Shown: piece by piece, positions 48,264-51,037 of the stretch
Layout: each line of letters begins with the position of its first letter
Position numbering within the stretch: position 1 is the first letter of the stretch
DNA from: Planococcus ruber
Lineage (GTDB): Bacteria; Bacillota; Bacilli; Bacillales_A; Planococcaceae
Length of the DNA stretch: 51,037 nucleotides
Assembly (NCBI RefSeq): GCF_022819085.1
Contig: NZ_JALHAG010000003.1
Coordinates: forward strand, 1-51,037
Direction of reading: 5' to 3'
Notes under the pieces: generated by a model
The model's input: only the letters and a program-made list of their open reading frames with translations
Database searches by the model: none
What the model was told of the DNA's origin: nothing
Translations under genes and position numbers: made by a program

Positions 48264-48628
48264 TGGATTTTATTCATCTGAACGAAATGGAGTTTTATGG
48301 GTATCATGGCGTTTTTCCGGAAGAAACCAAACTTGGCCAGCGCTTTCGATTAACGGTGTCGCTAGCGGTCGATTTGAAGCAGGCGGGCGAAACGGATGCG
48401 CTGGAACATACGGTGCATTACGGAGAAGTGTACGAAACGTGTAAATCTGTGGTGGAAGGCGAACCGAAAAAATTGGTAGAAGCTGTCGCGGAAGAAGTGG
48501 CCAGCCGCATCTTATCGGAATTTCCGCTGGTCCAAGGAATTCGGGTGCAATTGATCAAGCCGGATCCGCCGATTCCTGGCCATTATAAATCGGTAGCGAT
48601 CGACATAACGCGAGGAGAATTTGTATGA
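48263..48628 (+). CDS. folB: Dihydroneopterin aldolase
   Basis: Converts dihydroneopterin to hydroxymethyl-dihydropterin and glycolaldehyde. 121 aa, a tunnelling-fold octamer subunit. It shows IHLNEMEFYGYHGVFPEE (with the conserved Glu and Tyr) and the C-terminal KPDPPIPGHYKSVAI, including the active-site Lys. The ATG overlaps the folP stop by 1 nt, and the gene overlaps folK by 4 nt, so the three are translationally coupled. Confidence 0.96.
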   Translation: MDFIHLNEMEFYGYHGVFPEETKLGQRFRLTVSLAVDLKQAGETDALEHTVHYGEVYETCKSVVEGEPKKLVEAVAEEVASRILSEFPLVQGIRVQLIKPDPPIPGHYKSVAIDITRGEFV

Positions 48629-49107
48629 ACATCAGTTACCTCTCACTAGGGTCGAATATGGGAGACCGCTTCGATATGCTGAAGCAGGCTGTGAAATTAT
48701 TGGATCAGCATCCGCAAATTTGGGTGAAAAGCATATCCTCTTTATATGAAACTGATCCTGTCGGTTATACAGAACAAGAGCCGTTTTTGAATATGGTGGT
48801 TTGTCTTCATACGGCAATGACAGCGATCGATCTGTTGGATGTCTGCCAGGGAATTGAACAGAAATTGGATCGCAAGCGCCTCATTAGATGGGGGCCCCGA
48901 ACGATCGACCTCGACATCCTGCTTTATAACCAGGAGACGATTGAGACTGAACGGCTTGTCGTTCCGCATCCGCGCATGTACGAAAGGGATTTTGTGCTTA
49001 TCCCCTTAATAGAGATTGCCCCGTCTTTAAAAGAAGAGGCCAAGCCGTTGAACCAGGGCGTGCGTCTCTGGAAAACTTATACGAGTGTTGAAGATTTTAT
49101 TGAATAA
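48625..49107 (+). CDS. folK: Hydroxymethyl-dihydropterin pyrophosphokinase
   Basis: Activates hydroxymethyl-dihydropterin with ATP for FolP. 160 aa. The signature SYLSLGSNMGDR at the start and the ATP-binding RWGPRTIDLDILLY (about 89-102) followed by VPHPRMYERDFVLIPL are textbook HPPK. It overlaps folB by 4 nt. In B. subtilis yazB and dusB separate folK from lysS; both are missing, and 145 nt of spacer lead directly to lysS. Confidence 0.97.
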   Translation: MNISYLSLGSNMGDRFDMLKQAVKLLDQHPQIWVKSISSLYETDPVGYTEQEPFLNMVVCLHTAMTAIDLLDVCQGIEQKLDRKRLIRWGPRTIDLDILLYNQETIETERLVVPHPRMYERDFVLIPLIEIAPSLKEEAKPLNQGVRLWKTYTSVEDFIE

Positions 49108-49174
49108 TGGCAGTTGAAAAAGATGCAGTTCAAGCGGAAAGTGCAAGCCACCTCAAATTTATGGCAGCTTTCTA

Positions 49175-49202
49175 TGTAGATTGAAGAGAAATTGTGTACA
49201 AT
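49175..49202 (+). promoter_or_regulatory. Candidate promoter of lysS
   Basis: TACAAT at 49197-49202 is a good -10, but the -35 region (TGTAGA, 16 bp upstream) is poor. No terminator separates folK from lysS, so read-through is also possible. No T-box or L-box is visible. Confidence 0.3.
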
Positions 49203-49249
49203 AGATGAATACACGAACGAGCGTCGTTTTTATAAATAAAGGAGTGTAG

Positions 49250-50737
<1,488 letters not shown>

Positions 50738-50753
50738 TCCTTTTGATCTTATA

Positions 50754-50800
50754 TAATAGAGCTCTGAAATAGAAAATATTCAGAGCTCTATTATTTTTTG
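50754..50800 (+). terminator. Strong intrinsic terminator after lysS
   Basis: A perfect 15-bp stem, 50754-50768 pairing with 50779-50793 (core AGAGCTCTGAA), 10-nt loop, then ATTTTTTG. Confidence 0.95.
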
Positions 50801-50810
50801 TAAATAAGTG

Positions 50811-50839
50811 TTGCGGTGAAGTATAAGAGGTGCTACAAT
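50811..50839 (+). promoter_or_regulatory. rRNA operon promoter P1
   Basis: TTGCGG (50811-50816), 17-bp spacer, TACAAT (50834-50839). The upstream of two tandem promoters, 84 bp apart. Confidence 0.6.
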
Positions 50840-50894
50840 AATTGATGTCGTGTTTTTAGTAATTAAATCACGAAAAAATATTTTTAAAAAGCTG

Positions 50895-50923
50895 TTGACT
50901 TCTGGTTAACAAGCTGATAATAT
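50895..50923 (+). promoter_or_regulatory. rRNA operon promoter P2
   Basis: TTGACT (50895-50900), 17-bp spacer, TAATAT (50918-50923), in an AT-rich upstream region. Tandem promoters are the rule for Bacillales rRNA operons. Confidence 0.75.
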
Positions 50924-50956
50924 TGAAAAGTCGCCATTACGAATTGGTGATGAACA

Positions 50957-50975
50957 TGAACCTTGAAAACTGAAC
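50957..50975 (+). promoter_or_regulatory. boxA-like antitermination element of the rRNA leader
   Basis: CCTTGAAAACTGAAC resembles the TCTTTGAAAACT boxA region found in Bacillales rRNA leaders and spacers. The remaining sequence to 51037 is rRNA leader; the 16S gene starts beyond the window. Confidence 0.65.
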
Positions 50976-51037
50976 AGCAAAACGTCAACGAATACTCGAT
51001 ACGAGCGTTTATCGCGCGTACGAGAATTTGCGAAGGC

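Overview
The window is a 51 kb piece of a low-to-mid GC Gram-positive chromosome close to the replication origin. Gene order (tmk-darA-holB-ricT-yabA-rsmI / abrB / metG-tatD-yabE-rnmV-rsmA-veg-ispE-purR-ridA-spoVG-glmU-prs-ctc-pth-mfd ... divIC-yabR-tilS-hpt-ftsH-coaX-hslO-cysK-fol-lysS) follows the region I remember from Bacillus subtilis between the first rRNA operons. It begins inside a 5S rRNA gene and ends in the promoter and leader of another rRNA operon. Protein sequences are Bacillales-like. The consistent lack of sporulation genes at their usual places (yabG, sspF, fin, spoVT, yabP, yabQ, spoIIE) and the inserted loci suggest a non-sporulating Planococcaceae member such as Planococcus. 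That assignment is inference, made without any database search.

Layout. 1-120: 5S rRNA end and terminator. 218-5436: PLP-dependent Orn/Lys/Arg decarboxylase-family gene, then a polyphosphate pair ppx-ppk that B. subtilis does not have here. 5559-11159: thymidylate kinase, the c-di-AMP receptor darA, a roughly 240-nt GC-rich structured repeat, then DNA polymerase III delta-prime, ricT, yabA, an rRNA/tRNA methyltransferase group and a GIY-YIG protein. 11223-11501 (minus): abrB. 11834-20455: metG, tatD, the cell-wall protein yabE, RNase M5, rsmA, veg, ispE, purR, ridA. 20708-28729: spoVG, glmU-prs behind a long structured leader, ctc, pth, mfd. 28757-32117: MOP flippase, MazG-fusion protein, rqcP. 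32179-37287 (minus): carA-carB-argF, a head-on arginine-biosynthesis operon inserted between rqcP and divIC. 37567-39116: divIC, yabR, a DinB-superfamily gene. 39160-39233 (minus): tRNA-Met. 39352-50737: tilS, hpt, ftsH, coaX, hslO, a PrsA-like PPIase, cysK, a short folP-folB-folK operon, lysS. 50738-51037: terminator, two tandem rRNA promoters and a boxA-like leader.

Most genes are housekeeping functions: nucleotide supply (tmk, prs, hpt, purR), translation (metG, lysS, rsmA, rsmI, tilS, pth, rqcP), replication and repair (holB, yabA, mfd), cell envelope and division (glmU, divIC, flippase, yabE) and proteostasis (ftsH, hslO, rqcP). Regulation can be read directly at several places: near-consensus sigma-A promoters (yabE, veg, abrB, carA, tRNA-Met), a sigma-H-type promoter at spoVG, a sigma-B-type promoter at ctc, and many intrinsic terminators that divide the region into transcription units. 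No CRISPR array, prophage, insertion sequence or clearly novel multi-gene system was found. The best leads are non-coding: the glmU leader, the darA-holB structured repeat, and a six-codon in-frame upstream ORF before tmk.
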